DNA of 64,000 nt from the NCBI RefSeq assembly GCF_013407855.1, contig NZ_JACBZH010000001.1:6324001-6388000 (forward strand), read 5' to 3'. A model generated the notes under the pieces. The model did no database searches, had not been told where the DNA came from, and saw only the letters and a program-made list of their open reading frames with translations. Shown in pieces: positions 9,340-17,769 of this stretch; position 1 is the first letter of the stretch; every line of letters starts with the position of its first letter. The position numbers were made by a program, and so were the translations under genes. Origin of the DNA: Actinopolymorpha rutila. Its GTDB lineage: Bacteria > Actinomycetota > Actinomycetes > Propionibacteriales > Actinopolymorphaceae.

Positions 9340-12006
9340 GTGGATTCCCAGCGCACGCAGCCGCCCGCCACCTCCGACACCACGGCCGCGACGGTCGCGC
9401 CGCCGACCGCGAGGGCGCCCGCGGAACCGACACCACCGGCGTCGGCGATGCGGCGCGCCCTGGCCCGGGCCGGCGCCGGCAAGACGCTGAACGTCGACGA
9501 GGCGGCCGTTCTCCTGCACGCCAGGGACGCCGACCTCGACACGCTCACCGGGCACGCCTCCCGGGTGCGCGACGCCGGGCTGGTCGCCGCCGGCCGCCCG
9601 GGCGTGATCACGTACAGCCGCAAGGTGTTCATCCCGCTGACCCGGCTGTGCCGGGACCGCTGCGGCTACTGCACGTTCGTCACCGTGCCCGGCCGGCTGC
9701 CCGCGCCGTACCTCAGCCCCGACGAGGTGCTCGACATCGCCCGCCAGGGTGCGGCGATGGGCTGCAAGGAGGCGCTCTTCACCCTCGGCGACCGACCCGA
9801 GGACCGCTGGCAGGCTGCCCGTGACTGGCTGGACGAGGCGGGCTACGACGACACGCTCTCCTACGTACGCGCGATGGCGATCCGCGTGCTGGAGGAGACC
9901 GGACTGCTGCCGCACCTCAACCCCGGGGTGCTGTCGTGGCGTGACCTGCAGCGGCTGAAGCCGGTCGCGCCGTCGATGGGGATGATGCTGGAGACCACCG
10001 CGCGCCGGTTGTTCACCGAGCGCGGCGGGCCCCACTTCGGCTCACCGGACAAGGACCCCGACATCCGGCTGCGGGTACTCGAGGACGCCGGCCGTAGCGC
10101 CGTGCCGTTCACCACCGGCCTGCTCATCGGCATCGGCGAGACCCGGCACGAACGCGCCGAGGCGCTGTTCGAGATCCGCCGGATCGCCCGCACCTACGGC
10201 GGCATCCAGGAAGTCATCGTGCAGAACTTCCGCGCCAAGCCGGACACGAAGATGCGGTCCGCACCCGACGCCGACCTGCGCGACCTGGCCGCGACGATCG
10301 CGGTCGCCCGCCTCGTCCTGGGGCCGAGCGTGCGCATCCAGGCGCCGCCGAACCTCATCGACGACGAGTACGCCCTGATGCTGGCGGCCGGCATCGACGA
10401 CTGGGGTGGCGTCTCGCCGTTGACCCCCGACCACGTCAACCCCGAACGCGCCTGGCCGCAGGTGGCGGACCTGGCGCGGCGTACGGCGTCCGGCGGGTTC
10501 GAGCTGCGGGAGCGGCTGACGATCTACCCCGAGTACGTCCGGGCCGGCGAGCCCTGGCTCGACCCGCGCCTGCGCCGGCACGTGCAGGCGCTCGTGGACC
10601 CCGTCACCGGGCTGGCCGACGAGGACGCGCTGCCGCAGGGCCTGCCCTGGCAGGAGCCCGACGGCGGCTGGCCGGCCGACGCCGGCACCGGTCGTACGGA
10701 CCTGCACGTCACCGTGGACACCGAAGGCCGCACCGAGGATCGGCGCGGCGACTTCGACTCGGTCTACGGCGACTGGGACGAGCTGGCCGGCCAGGTGTCC
10801 AGTGTGCCGCAACGCTTCGACGCCGATGTCAAGGCCGCCTTGCGCCGGGCCGAACGCGACCCGGCCGGGCTGAGCGACGACGACGCGCTGGCGCTGCTGC
10901 ACGCCGACGGCGCCGAGCTCGACGCGCTCACCGGGATGGCCGACGACCTGCGCCGCGAGGCCGTCGGCGACGACATCACGTTCGTGGTGACGCGCAACAT
11001 CAACTTCACCAACGTCTGCTACACCGGCTGCCGCTTCTGCGCGTTCGCCCAGCGGCGTACCGACGCCGACGCCTACACGTTGTCCCTGGAACAGGTCGGC
11101 GACCGGGTGGACGAGGCCTGGGAGGCCGGCGCGACCGAGATCTGCATGCAGGGTGGGATCCATCCCGACCTGCCGGGTACGGCGTACTTCGACCTCGCGG
11201 CCGAGGTGAAGCGCCGCCGGCCGGACATGCACCTGCACGCGTTCAGCCCGATGGAGGTCATCAACGGCGTCTCGCGTACGGACCTGCCGGTCCGGGAGTG
11301 GCTGCAACGTGCCCACGAGGCCGGTGTGGACTCGTTGCCAGGTACAGCCGCGGAGATCCTCGACGACGACGTCCGCTGGACGCTGACCAAGGGAAAGCTG
11401 CCCACGGCCTCCTGGGTCGAGGTGGTGAGCACCGCGCACGACCTCGGCATCCCCACCACCTCGACGATGATGTACGGCCACGTCGACACCCCCACCCACT
11501 GGGTCGGCCACCTCAAGCTGATCGCCTCCCTGCAACGCCGGAGCCTGGAGGCCAACGGGCGGCCGGGGTTCACCGAGTTCGTGCTGCTGCCGTTCGTGCA
11601 CACCAGCGCGCCGATCTACCTCGCCGGGCTGGCCCGCCCGGGGCCGACGGCGCGGGAGAACCGTGCCGTGCACGCGTTGTCCCGCTTGCTGCTGCACGGG
11701 CTGGTGGACAACATCCAGTGCTCGTGGGTGAAGCTCGGCGCCGACCTGTGCCGTTCGGTCCTCGACGGCGGTGTCAACGACCTCGGCGGGACGCTGATGG
11801 AGGAGACGATCAGCCGGATGGCGGGCGCCGACAACGGTTCGTACAAGACGATCAGCGACCTGCGCGCACTGGCCGCGCCGACCGGCCGCCCGCTGCGGCA
11901 GCGCACCACCGGCTACGGCGTACCCGATCCGCACCGTGTGGCCGCCGCCGAGGCCAGCGACGGGGTGTGCGCTTCCGTCCGCCGGCCGCTGCCGCTGCTG
12001 CGATGA
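9340..12006 (+). CDS. fbiC: 7,8-didemethyl-8-hydroxy-5-deazariboflavin (FO) synthase, CofG-CofH fusion
   Basis: FbiC makes FO, the deazaflavin chromophore of cofactor F420, from tyrosine and 5-amino-6-ribitylamino-uracil using two radical-SAM domains. The 888-aa protein has both. The CofG half has C104, C108 and C111 (CRDRCGYC) and the CofH half has C560, C564 and C567 (CYTGCRFC), each a CxxxCxxC [4Fe-4S] site. Length matches actinobacterial FbiC (about 850 aa), with an extra Pro/Ala/Thr-rich N-terminal tail of about 35 residues. The alternative start ATG 9448 would remove the tail. The stop overlaps the start of ribA (ATGA, 12003-12006), so the enzyme feeding the pathway from GTP is translationally coupled. 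The product serves F420-dependent oxidoreductases elsewhere in the genome. Confidence 0.96.
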   Translation: MDSQRTQPPATSDTTAATVAPPTARAPAEPTPPASAMRRALARAGAGKTLNVDEAAVLLHARDADLDTLTGHASRVRDAGLVAAGRPGVITYSRKVFIPLTRLCRDRCGYCTFVTVPGRLPAPYLSPDEVLDIARQGAAMGCKEALFTLGDRPEDRWQAARDWLDEAGYDDTLSYVRAMAIRVLEETGLLPHLNPGVLSWRDLQRLKPVAPSMGMMLETTARRLFTERGGPHFGSPDKDPDIRLRVLEDAGRSAVPFTTGLLIGIGETRHERAEALFEIRRIARTYGGIQEVIVQNFRAKPDTKMRSAPDADLRDLAATIAVARLVLGPSVRIQAPPNLIDDEYALMLAAGIDDWGGVSPLTPDHVNPERAWPQVADLARRTASGGFELRERLTIYPEYVRAGEPWLDPRLRRHVQALVDPVTGLADEDALPQGLPWQEPDGGWPADAGTGRTDLHVTVDTEGRTEDRRGDFDSVYGDWDELAGQVSSVPQRFDADVKAALRRAERDPAGLSDDDALALLHADGAELDALTGMADDLRREAVGDDITFVVTRNINFTNVCYTGCRFCAFAQRRTDADAYTLSLEQVGDRVDEAWEAGATEICMQGGIHPDLPGTAYFDLAAEVKRRRPDMHLHAFSPMEVINGVSRTDLPVREWLQRAHEAGVDSLPGTAAEILDDDVRWTLTKGKLPTASWVEVVSTAHDLGIPTTSTMMYGHVDTPTHWVGHLKLIASLQRRSLEANGRPGFTEFVLLPFVHTSAPIYLAGLARPGPTARENRAVHALSRLLLHGLVDNIQCSWVKLGADLCRSVLDGGVNDLGGTLMEETISRMAGADNGSYKTISDLRALAAPTGRPLRQRTTGYGVPDPHRVAAAEASDGVCASVRRPLPLLR

Positions 12007-12656
12007 CCGCTCGGTGGGTGCCCGCCGGCGGTGTGGTGGAGCGGGTGGCCTCGACCCGGCTGCCAACGGAGTACGGCGAGTTCACCGCGTACGGCTACCG
12101 CACGGCACGCGGCGTCGACCACCTCGCGTTGGTACGTGGTGAGGTGGCCGGCGGTGAGGTGGCCGGCGGCGGTGACGACGTCGACGGCGCCGGAACGCTG
12201 GTCCGGTTGCACTCGGAGTGCCTGACCGGTGACGTGCTCGGCTCGCTGCGCTGTGACTGCGGGCCGCAACTTCGGCTTGCGCTGGCCATGATCGCCGAAG
12301 CGGCCAAGGGCGTCGTGGTCTACCTGCGCGGCCACGAGGGACGCGGTATCGGCCTGGCGGCCAAGCTCGCGGCGTACGCACTGCAGGACGACGGACACGA
12401 CACGGTCGACGCCAACCTGGCACTGGGGCTGCCCGCCGATGCCCGCGACTACTCCGACGCCGCGGCGATCCTCACCGATCTCGGCGTGGGCAAGGTCCGG
12501 TTGCTTTCCAACAACCCGGCCAAGGCAGCAGGCCTTTCCGAGGGCGGCATCGGTGTCGTCGGGCTCGAACCACTCGTGGTTCCTGCCAATCCCGAGAACG
12601 CCGGGTATCTCGCCACCAAACGGGACAGGTTCGGGCACATCCTCCCGACCAGGTGA
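12003..12656 (+). CDS. ribA: GTP cyclohydrolase II
   Basis: GTP cyclohydrolase II opens the GTP imidazole ring and begins riboflavin synthesis. Two steps later the pathway yields 5-amino-6-ribitylamino-uracil, which FbiC also uses. The 217-aa protein is a stand-alone enzyme without a DHBP synthase domain. Zinc ligands C73, C84 and C86 lie in HSECLTGD and RCDCG. The catalytic segment reads YLRGHEGRGIGL, and Y107, whose loss changes the product in some Streptomyces paralogues, is present. ATG 12003 overlaps the fbiC stop. A 10-residue insertion (GEVAG twice) comes from a 15-bp tandem duplication in a surface loop. The F420 context suggests a dedicated supply paralogue (inference). Confidence 0.95.
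   Translation: MTARWVPAGGVVERVASTRLPTEYGEFTAYGYRTARGVDHLALVRGEVAGGEVAGGGDDVDGAGTLVRLHSECLTGDVLGSLRCDCGPQLRLALAMIAEAAKGVVVYLRGHEGRGIGLAAKLAAYALQDDGHDTVDANLALGLPADARDYSDAAAILTDLGVGKVRLLSNNPAKAAGLSEGGIGVVGLEPLVVPANPENAGYLATKRDRFGHILPTR
12138..12167 (+). repeat. 15-bp in-frame tandem duplication in ribA
   Basis: GGTGAGGTGGCCGGC occurs twice back to back and encodes GEVAG twice. It sits where E. coli RibA has a short loop before the zinc motif, so it is probably neutral. Confidence 0.85.
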
Positions 12657-12732
12657 CCAGTTCTGCCCGAGGCGCAGCGTCAAGGCCGGCTTGCACGGGC
12701 TCGACGGGTGAACCTCTGCGTTCTTACGTACC

Positions 12733-12742
12733 TACCTAGGTA
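12733..12742. promoter_or_regulatory. 10-bp palindrome upstream of the GH13 gene
   Basis: TACCTAGGTA is a perfect palindrome about 100 bases before ATG 12844, and could be an operator half-site or part of a promoter. The 187-base gap 12657-12843 also holds a near-repeat (AAAGGTCCCA near 12784, AAAGTCCCA near 12809). I see no classical -35/-10 pair in it. Confidence 0.3.
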
Positions 12743-12843
12743 TGGCTACGGATGCACTGCGAGGGTCCTGGTGCAAGCGTGGGAAAGGTCCCACCAGATC
12801 GATGACCAAAGTCCCACGGTTCTCAGGCCCCAAGGTCCACGCA

Positions 12844-14646
12844 ATGCCTCCGAAGATCAACGCCACGCAGGAAGCCCTCCGGCACCGGTTCACGCCGACG
12901 GCGGCCGCGGTGTCCGCCGCGCCCACCCTGCAGCCGACTCCGAACCCGGCACCGCAGCCGGCCCCGGACGCCTCCCTCCACGAACTGGGTTCGGAGTGGT
13001 GGCGTCGGGCGGTTGTGTATCAGGTGTATGTGCGGAGTTTTTGTGATGCTGATGGTGATGGTGTGGGGGATCTGGCGGGTGTGGTGGAGAAGTTGCCGTA
13101 TCTGGCGGGTCTGGGTGTGGATGGTTTGTGGTTGAACCCGTTCTACGCCTCTCCTGGCCATGATCATGGTTATGACGTGGCCGATCACTGCGCGGTCGAC
13201 CCGGCGTATGGGTCGCTGGAGGGTTTCGACGATCTGGTCGCAGCGGCGCACGGGCACGGGATCCGGGTGATCTTGGATGTGGTGCCCAACCACGCCTCGA
13301 TCGCTCACCCCTGGTTCACCGCGGCGCTGGCCGCCGGGCCGGGCAGCCCGGCGCGGGCCCGGTTCCACTTCGCCGACGGCCGCGGCCCCGGCGGCAACCA
13401 GCCGCCGAACAACTGGCGGTCCATCTTCGGTGGCCCGGCCTGGACCCGGATCAGCGAACCCGACGGGACTCCGGGGCAGTGGTACCTGCACACCTTCGCC
13501 GCCGAACAACCCGACTTCAACTGGACCCACCCCGACGTGCCCGCCCACTTCGAACACGTGCTGCGGTTCTGGCTGGACCGCGGAGTGGACGGATTCCGGG
13601 TCGACGTGGCCCAGGGCCTGCACAAGAAGGCCGGCCTGCCCGACCACCCCGACGCGGCCGCGGACGAGGCCACCGGAGACCCGGTCAACCCCAACGCCTG
13701 GAACCAGCCGGCCGTGCACCAGGTGTGGCGCTCCTGGCGGCGCCTGGTCCGCGACTACACCGCCGCCGACGGGCGAGACCGGCTCCTGATCGGTGAGGTC
13801 GGGCTGACCGACCCCGCCGCCGTCGGTGACTACACCCGGCCCGGGGAACTCCACCACACCTTCTGCTTCCCCTTCGCCCACGCCCGCTTCGACGCCCAGA
13901 CCTACCGCAGCGTCATCGACACCGCCCTCAGGCACCACCCCGCAGGCGTGGCCTGGGTCGCCAACAACCACGACCTGCCCCGCTCGGTCACCCGCCACAC
14001 CCCCACCCACGACGAGGACCTGCCCGCCGGAACAGACCCCGCCCAGATCGGGCTCGCCCGCGCCCGCGCCGCCGCCGCCGCCGCGCTGATGCTCGCCCTA
14101 CCCGGAGCGGTCTACCTCTACCAAGGCGAAGAACTCGGCCTGCCCGACGTCCTCGACCTGCCCCCAAGCCTCATCAAGGACCCCATGTACCACCGCAGCA
14201 ACGGCACCCGCCCCGGCCGCGACGGCTGCCGCGTCCCCCTGCCCTGGACCACCAGCCCCGACCACCACCACGGCTTCTCCCCACCCGCCACCACCACCCC
14301 CGCCTGGCTACCCCAACCCCCCACCTGGGCCGACCTCGCCGCCGACACCCAACACCACACCACCACCTCCACCCTCAACCTCTACCGCCAAGCCCTCGCC
14401 CTACGCCGCACCATCCCCGACCTGACCACCACCACCCTCACCTGGCACAACAACACCCCACCCGGACTCCTCGCCCTGTCCCGCGGCACCCACCTCACCA
14501 CCTACACCAACACCACCAACCACCCCATCCCCACACCCCACCCCGGCCAACCCATCCTCACCACCCACCCCACCCCCCACCCCACCGACACCATCCCCCC
14601 CAACACCACCGTCTGGTACCACCACGACACCGAGGCGAGCAGCTGA
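12844..14646 (+). CDS. GH13 alpha-glucosidase / oligo-1,6-glucosidase-like
   Basis: Alpha-amylase-superfamily glycoside hydrolase of 600 aa, hydrolysing or transferring alpha-glucosyl bonds, probably in the cytoplasm because no signal peptide is seen. The TIM barrel starts at VVYQVYVRSF. Conserved regions are DVVPNH, the nucleophile D254 (GFRVDV), acid/base E318 (IGEVG) and D377 (NNHDL). I prefer ATG 12844 (MPPKINATQ). The in-frame ATG 12742 would add 34 residues without family similarity. Base composition is extraordinary: 13021-13140 is G/T-rich on the coding strand (93 of 120), while 14521-14610 is almost entirely A/C (83 of 90). Substrate could be trehalose, isomaltose or sucrose type. 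Confidence 0.9.
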   Translation: MPPKINATQEALRHRFTPTAAAVSAAPTLQPTPNPAPQPAPDASLHELGSEWWRRAVVYQVYVRSFCDADGDGVGDLAGVVEKLPYLAGLGVDGLWLNPFYASPGHDHGYDVADHCAVDPAYGSLEGFDDLVAAAHGHGIRVILDVVPNHASIAHPWFTAALAAGPGSPARARFHFADGRGPGGNQPPNNWRSIFGGPAWTRISEPDGTPGQWYLHTFAAEQPDFNWTHPDVPAHFEHVLRFWLDRGVDGFRVDVAQGLHKKAGLPDHPDAAADEATGDPVNPNAWNQPAVHQVWRSWRRLVRDYTAADGRDRLLIGEVGLTDPAAVGDYTRPGELHHTFCFPFAHARFDAQTYRSVIDTALRHHPAGVAWVANNHDLPRSVTRHTPTHDEDLPAGTDPAQIGLARARAAAAAALMLALPGAVYLYQGEELGLPDVLDLPPSLIKDPMYHRSNGTRPGRDGCRVPLPWTTSPDHHHGFSPPATTTPAWLPQPPTWADLAADTQHHTTTSTLNLYRQALALRRTIPDLTTTTLTWHNNTPPGLLALSRGTHLTTYTNTTNHPIPTPHPGQPILTTHPTPHPTDTIPPNTTVWYHHDTEASS

Positions 14647-14680
14647 ACCGACGGACTCGGACGAACGCGATCGTGGATCG

Positions 14681-15343
14681 TCAGGAGTCGCGCGGTGTGG
14701 CGAGGCCGGACTCGTAGGCGAGGACGACGAGCTGGGCGCGGTCGCGAACCCGTAGTTTGACCATGGCCCGGTTGACGTGGGTCTTCGCGGTCAGCGGGCT
14801 GATCACCATACGTTCGGCGATCTCGTTGTTGGACAGGCCTTTCGCGACCAGTGCGACGGCCTCGCACTCGCGGTTGGTCAGTTCCGCCAGCCGCGGGTGG
14901 ATGCCGGTGCCGGGAGGCTGGGTGACGTACCTGCTGATCAGTTTGCGGGTGATCGACGGGGCGAGGAGGGCGTCGCCGCGCGCGGCGACACGTACGGCGT
15001 GCAGGAAGTCCTCGGGCAGGATGTCCTTGACGAGGAACCCCGCTGCCCCGGCACGCAGCGCTTCGAAAACGTACTCGTCCAGCCCGTAGTTGGTCAGGAT
15101 GACGACGTGCACCCGCGCCAGGGCAGGGTCCGCCGCGATCCGCCGGGTTGCCTCGATGCCGTCGAGCACCGGCATCTGAACGTCCACCAGCGCGACGTCC
15201 GGTAGGTGTGCGGCGGCCAGCGCCAGGCCCTCGGCACCGTCAGCGGCCTCGGCCACCACCTCGATGTCGTCCTCGGCATCGAGCAGCGCACGGAACCCAC
15301 CGCGAATCAGCGACTGGTCGTCGACGATCAGGACCCGGATCAC
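14681..15343 (-). CDS. NarL/LuxR-type response regulator
   Basis: DNA-binding response regulator of 220 aa. The receiver domain has acidic residues D8 and D9, phosphoacceptor D54 (VDVQMP) and the usual lysine in FLVKDILPE. The C-terminal LuxR helix-turn-helix spans about 150-215 (LTNRECEAVALVAKGLSNNE). Its start overlaps the stop of the sensor kinase by four bases, so the two are translated together. It is convergent with the GH13 gene, with 34 bases between them. The signal is unknown, and DesR/LiaR-like envelope sensing is a common role for this class. Confidence 0.93.
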   Translation of the reverse strand: MIRVLIVDDQSLIRGGFRALLDAEDDIEVVAEAADGAEGLALAAAHLPDVALVDVQMPVLDGIEATRRIAADPALARVHVVILTNYGLDEYVFEALRAGAAGFLVKDILPEDFLHAVRVAARGDALLAPSITRKLISRYVTQPPGTGIHPRLAELTNRECEAVALVAKGLSNNEIAERMVISPLTAKTHVNRAMVKLRVRDRAQLVVLAYESGLATPRDS

Positions 15344-16506
15344 GACGCCGGTTCCGCGGGGAGTTCGGCGCGGACGGGGACCTCCGTGGAGACTTCGGCG
15401 GGTACGGGGAGTTCGGCGTGCACGGCGAATCCGCCCTCGCTGCGCGGCGCCGCCCGCAGCCGACCGCCGAGGGCGGTGACGCGTTCGCGCATCCCGAGCA
15501 GCCCGACACCGGGCACCGGTGCCGCGTCCGCCGTCGCCTGCCCGTCGTCGTCGACCCGTACGACCACGGTGTCCGGCCGGTAGCCGATCCGGACCGACAC
15601 GTGGCCGGCGGCGGCATGGCGGGCGACGTTGGTCAGCGACTCCTGGACGATCCGGTAGGCGGTCCGGTCCACGGCCGCCGGCACGCCGCGGCGTACTCCC
15701 TCGATCGTGAGCTCCGCGTCCAGCCCGGCGGCCCGGGCTCGCCGCAGCAGTTCCGGAACGCCGTCGAGCCCGCTCGGTGGGTTCTTCTCGTCGTCTCGCA
15801 GTGCCTCGAGGGTCGCGCGTAGGTCCCGCGCCGCCTCCCGGCTGGCCTCGCGGATCGTCACCAGGGCCTCCGGCACCGGCTCGCCTCGCTTGTTGGCCAG
15901 GTGAACGGCGGCCTCGGCCTGCACTTTGATGACGGAGATCTGGTGGGTCAGCGAGTCGTGGAGTTCCCGCGCGATGTGCAGTCGCTCCTCGTCGGCGCGG
16001 CGCCGCGCTGTCTCCTCCCGGGTGCGTTCGGCCTCGTCGGCCCGGCGCTCTGCCTGTCGCAGGGCCGCACCGGCCGCCCCGGCGGCGATCAGCCAGGCCA
16101 CCTGGAGGACGTCCCGGGCCTGGGCGAACGCCTTGCTCACCGAGGAGTCCTGTGGAGAGACCACGATGGCGAACGGGAGTACGGCGAGCATGATCACCGA
16201 AGCCGCCACGGCGACGACGTGGTGGCCCGCCCGCACCGCGGCGTACACCGCGAACAGGTACGCCACCACGGGCACGTTAAAGCCGGCGGCCTGGTAGCCC
16301 AGCGCGCACAACCCGGTGACCACCAGCACGGCGACCGGGGCCCGGCGACGCGCGACGAGCGCCAGCCCGCCGGCCGCCAGCAAGGCGTAGCCCAGCAGGT
16401 CCAGGCTCGTCGCGGGGCGGCTCTCGGAGAGCCCGGCGGCCACCAGGGCAGCGGCCACGCCGACGGCGATCACGAAGTCCCTGACCCCGAAGAGTTCCCT
16501 GCTCAC
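15340..16506 (-). CDS. two-component sensor histidine kinase (HisKA_3 type)
   Basis: Membrane kinase of 388 aa partnering the regulator at 14681. The N-terminal half has about five hydrophobic segments (residues 10-150) and no large extracellular sensor domain. A short coiled coil (about 150-178) leads to the HisKA_3 phosphoacceptor H183 in ARELHDSLTHQ. The ATPase domain shows the G-box VPGVGLLGMRERV. The start is GTG 16504-16506 with no Shine-Dalgarno. A TATGGT hexamer six bases upstream suggests a leaderless mRNA. Confidence 0.92.
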   Translation of the reverse strand: MSRELFGVRDFVIAVGVAAALVAAGLSESRPATSLDLLGYALLAAGGLALVARRRAPVAVLVVTGLCALGYQAAGFNVPVVAYLFAVYAAVRAGHHVVAVAASVIMLAVLPFAIVVSPQDSSVSKAFAQARDVLQVAWLIAAGAAGAALRQAERRADEAERTREETARRRADEERLHIARELHDSLTHQISVIKVQAEAAVHLANKRGEPVPEALVTIREASREAARDLRATLEALRDDEKNPPSGLDGVPELLRRARAAGLDAELTIEGVRRGVPAAVDRTAYRIVQESLTNVARHAAAGHVSVRIGYRPDTVVVRVDDDGQATADAAPVPGVGLLGMRERVTALGGRLRAAPRSEGGFAVHAELPVPAEVSTEVPVRAELPAEPAS

Positions 16507-16512
16507 CTGCGC

Positions 16513-16518
16513 ACCATA
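16513..16518 (-). promoter_or_regulatory. -10-like hexamer of the kinase-regulator operon
   Basis: TATGGT on the minus strand ends six bases before the GTG start of the kinase, which puts the transcription start at or next to the start codon. No convincing -35 element is visible. The remaining part of 16507-16740 shows only the strong GAAGGAG ribosome binding site of the next gene. Confidence 0.45.
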
Positions 16519-16740
16519 ACCGTGGGCCTTCGCCGGTGGCTCCCTCTCCAGGCCGAGGGACGACTACCGCGACCGCTGTAGCCACGAGGCTCCTACGGCG
16601 TTCGCCGCAGCCGGCTACGGCACCCGCATCAGCGCGAACAGCCTGCGTCCGTACGACGACCGGCGGCGAGTGGCGCGACATGCTCGAGGTGTCCAGTCGT
16701 GGCGTGCGACGTCCAGTCGCCAGCGCGTGAAGGAGCCCTC

Positions 16741-17193
16741 ATGTCCGTCCCTGCCCTCCTTGCCGGGTACGTCCTGGCCCAGCCGGCCACACCCGGCGCC
16801 TACACCCTGACCGCCGGGCGATTCTGGTCCCTGGTCGCCATGCTGCTGGGAATCGCCGGTGTGATCGTCGGCGGGCTGGCGCTGGCCAACCGAGCCGGCG
16901 GTAAAGGCAATACAGGCAGCACAGGCAGCACGGCGAGTACGGCCGCCCGGAGAAGACGGGCCTTCGCGGCCCTGATCGCGGGCGCGGCCTGCACGCTTGT
17001 CGGCGGGCTGGTCGTGGCCGCCGCGGACGGCGGTCCCGGCACCGGTTACGGCATCGTCGGCGGCGTCATGGCCCTGGTGGTCGGGGTGGTCGCCATGCTG
17101 CTCGGCGGCCTCGCGCTGGCTCGCGTCCGCCGGGGGGCTACGCCGGAGGAAGAGGCTCGAGCAGCCGGTGCGGCTTGGCCATCGCGCGGCTGA
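16741..17193 (+). CDS. small membrane protein, DUF6223-like
   Basis: A 150-aa protein with three or four hydrophobic segments (about 27-49, 70-93, 97-120, plus a weak N-terminal one) separated by a Gly/Ser/Thr linker. It resembles the DUF6223 family of small actinobacterial membrane proteins, whose function is unknown. ATG 16741 has an excellent GAAGGAG ribosome binding site and is preferred over an upstream in-frame GTG at 16699. It diverges from the kinase operon, so it may be a target or accessory of that system (inference). Its last 56 bases overlap the convergent HxlR gene. Confidence 0.65.
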   Translation: MSVPALLAGYVLAQPATPGAYTLTAGRFWSLVAMLLGIAGVIVGGLALANRAGGKGNTGSTGSTASTAARRRRAFAALIAGAACTLVGGLVVAAADGGPGTGYGIVGGVMALVVGVVAMLLGGLALARVRRGATPEEEARAAGAAWPSRG

Positions 17194-17662
17194 CGGGATC
17201 GTCGCGGACCGGTCCGGCGCCGGGGCCGAGGCGGGTCTCCACCTCACCGGCGGGAACGACGGAGCCGCAGGCCGGGCAGGCACCGGTGAGGTCGAGGCGC
17301 CGGCCGCACCCGGCGTGCCAGAACACCCGGCGCGGCTTGCCGGTGGTCCGATGGCGTTCGCCCCAGCGGGACAGCGCGTACAGCGCCGGCCACAACTCCT
17401 GGCCCACCTCGGTGAGGACGTACTCGTCGCGCGGCGGCGACTCCTGGTAGCGCTGCCGGGCGAGGACACCCGCGTCGACCAGTGCCTGCAGGCGTTCGGT
17501 CAGGACGGCGCGCGGGATGCCGAGGTGGTCGGCGAAGTCGCTGAACCGGCGTACGCCGTAGAACGCGTCCCGCAGCACCAGCATGGTCCAGCGTTCGCCG
17601 ACGAGTTCGAGCGCGCGCGCCAGCGAGCAGTCCTGTCCCTGGTAGTCCTTGCCGAGCGCCAT
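17138..17662 (-). CDS. HxlR-family transcriptional regulator
   Basis: Winged-helix regulator of 174 aa. The HxlR signature is clear: an N-terminal cysteine (GQDCSLARALELVGERW), then TMLVLRDAFYGVRRF and the wing ESPPRDEYVLTEVG. The C-terminus adds a zinc-ribbon-like cysteine set (HAGCGRRL and CPACGS). I place the start at ATG 17662, because earlier in-frame ATGs (17683, 17695) fall in or beside the operator and lack a ribosome binding site, while AGGA lies about eight bases before 17662. It diverges from the exporter at 17770, with two copies of a palindromic site between them, and probably represses that exporter and itself. HxlR proteins often respond to electrophiles or aromatic compounds. 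Confidence 0.88.
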   Translation of the reverse strand: MALGKDYQGQDCSLARALELVGERWTMLVLRDAFYGVRRFSDFADHLGIPRAVLTERLQALVDAGVLARQRYQESPPRDEYVLTEVGQELWPALYALSRWGERHRTTGKPRRVFWHAGCGRRLDLTGACPACGSVVPAGEVETRLGPGAGPVRDDPVSRAMAKPHRLLEPLPPA

Positions 17663-17685
17663 GTGGCTGATCCTACTCCCCATGA

Positions 17686-17747
17686 GTTCATTCACCGAAC
17701 CAACTCCTGGTACGGTTGGGAACCTGCCGTCAGTTCGTTCACTGAAC
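17686..17747. promoter_or_regulatory. duplicated HxlR operator
   Basis: Two 15-bp sites, GTTCATTCACCGAAC (17686-17700) and GTTCGTTCACTGAAC (17733-17747), share the form GTTCRTTCACYGAAC with GTTC/GAAC inverted arms. Their centres are 47 bp apart. They flank the divergent promoters of the HxlR gene and the DHA2 exporter, as expected for a dimeric repressor that controls both. Confidence 0.7.
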
Positions 17748-17769
17748 TCACCATCCGGGAGCAGCCGCC

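Noticed and set aside
9340..9448. fbiC starting at ATG 9448
   Set aside because: It has no better ribosome binding site, and known FbiC proteins also have a short variable tail before the conserved region. The -10-like box fits GTG 9340.
10042..12066. long open frame antisense to fbiC (674 codons)
   Set aside because: High-GC third-position bias opens such shadow frames. Its translation has no recognisable family, and the sense gene has clear catalytic motifs.
12733..12742. FMN riboswitch between ribA and the GH13 gene or upstream of fbiC
   Set aside because: None of the conserved riboswitch helices is visible. Only a short palindrome is present.
17663..17695. longer start for the HxlR regulator (ATG 17695 or 17683)
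   Set aside because: The extra residues would be encoded by the operator region, lack a ribosome binding site and are not typical of HxlR N-termini.
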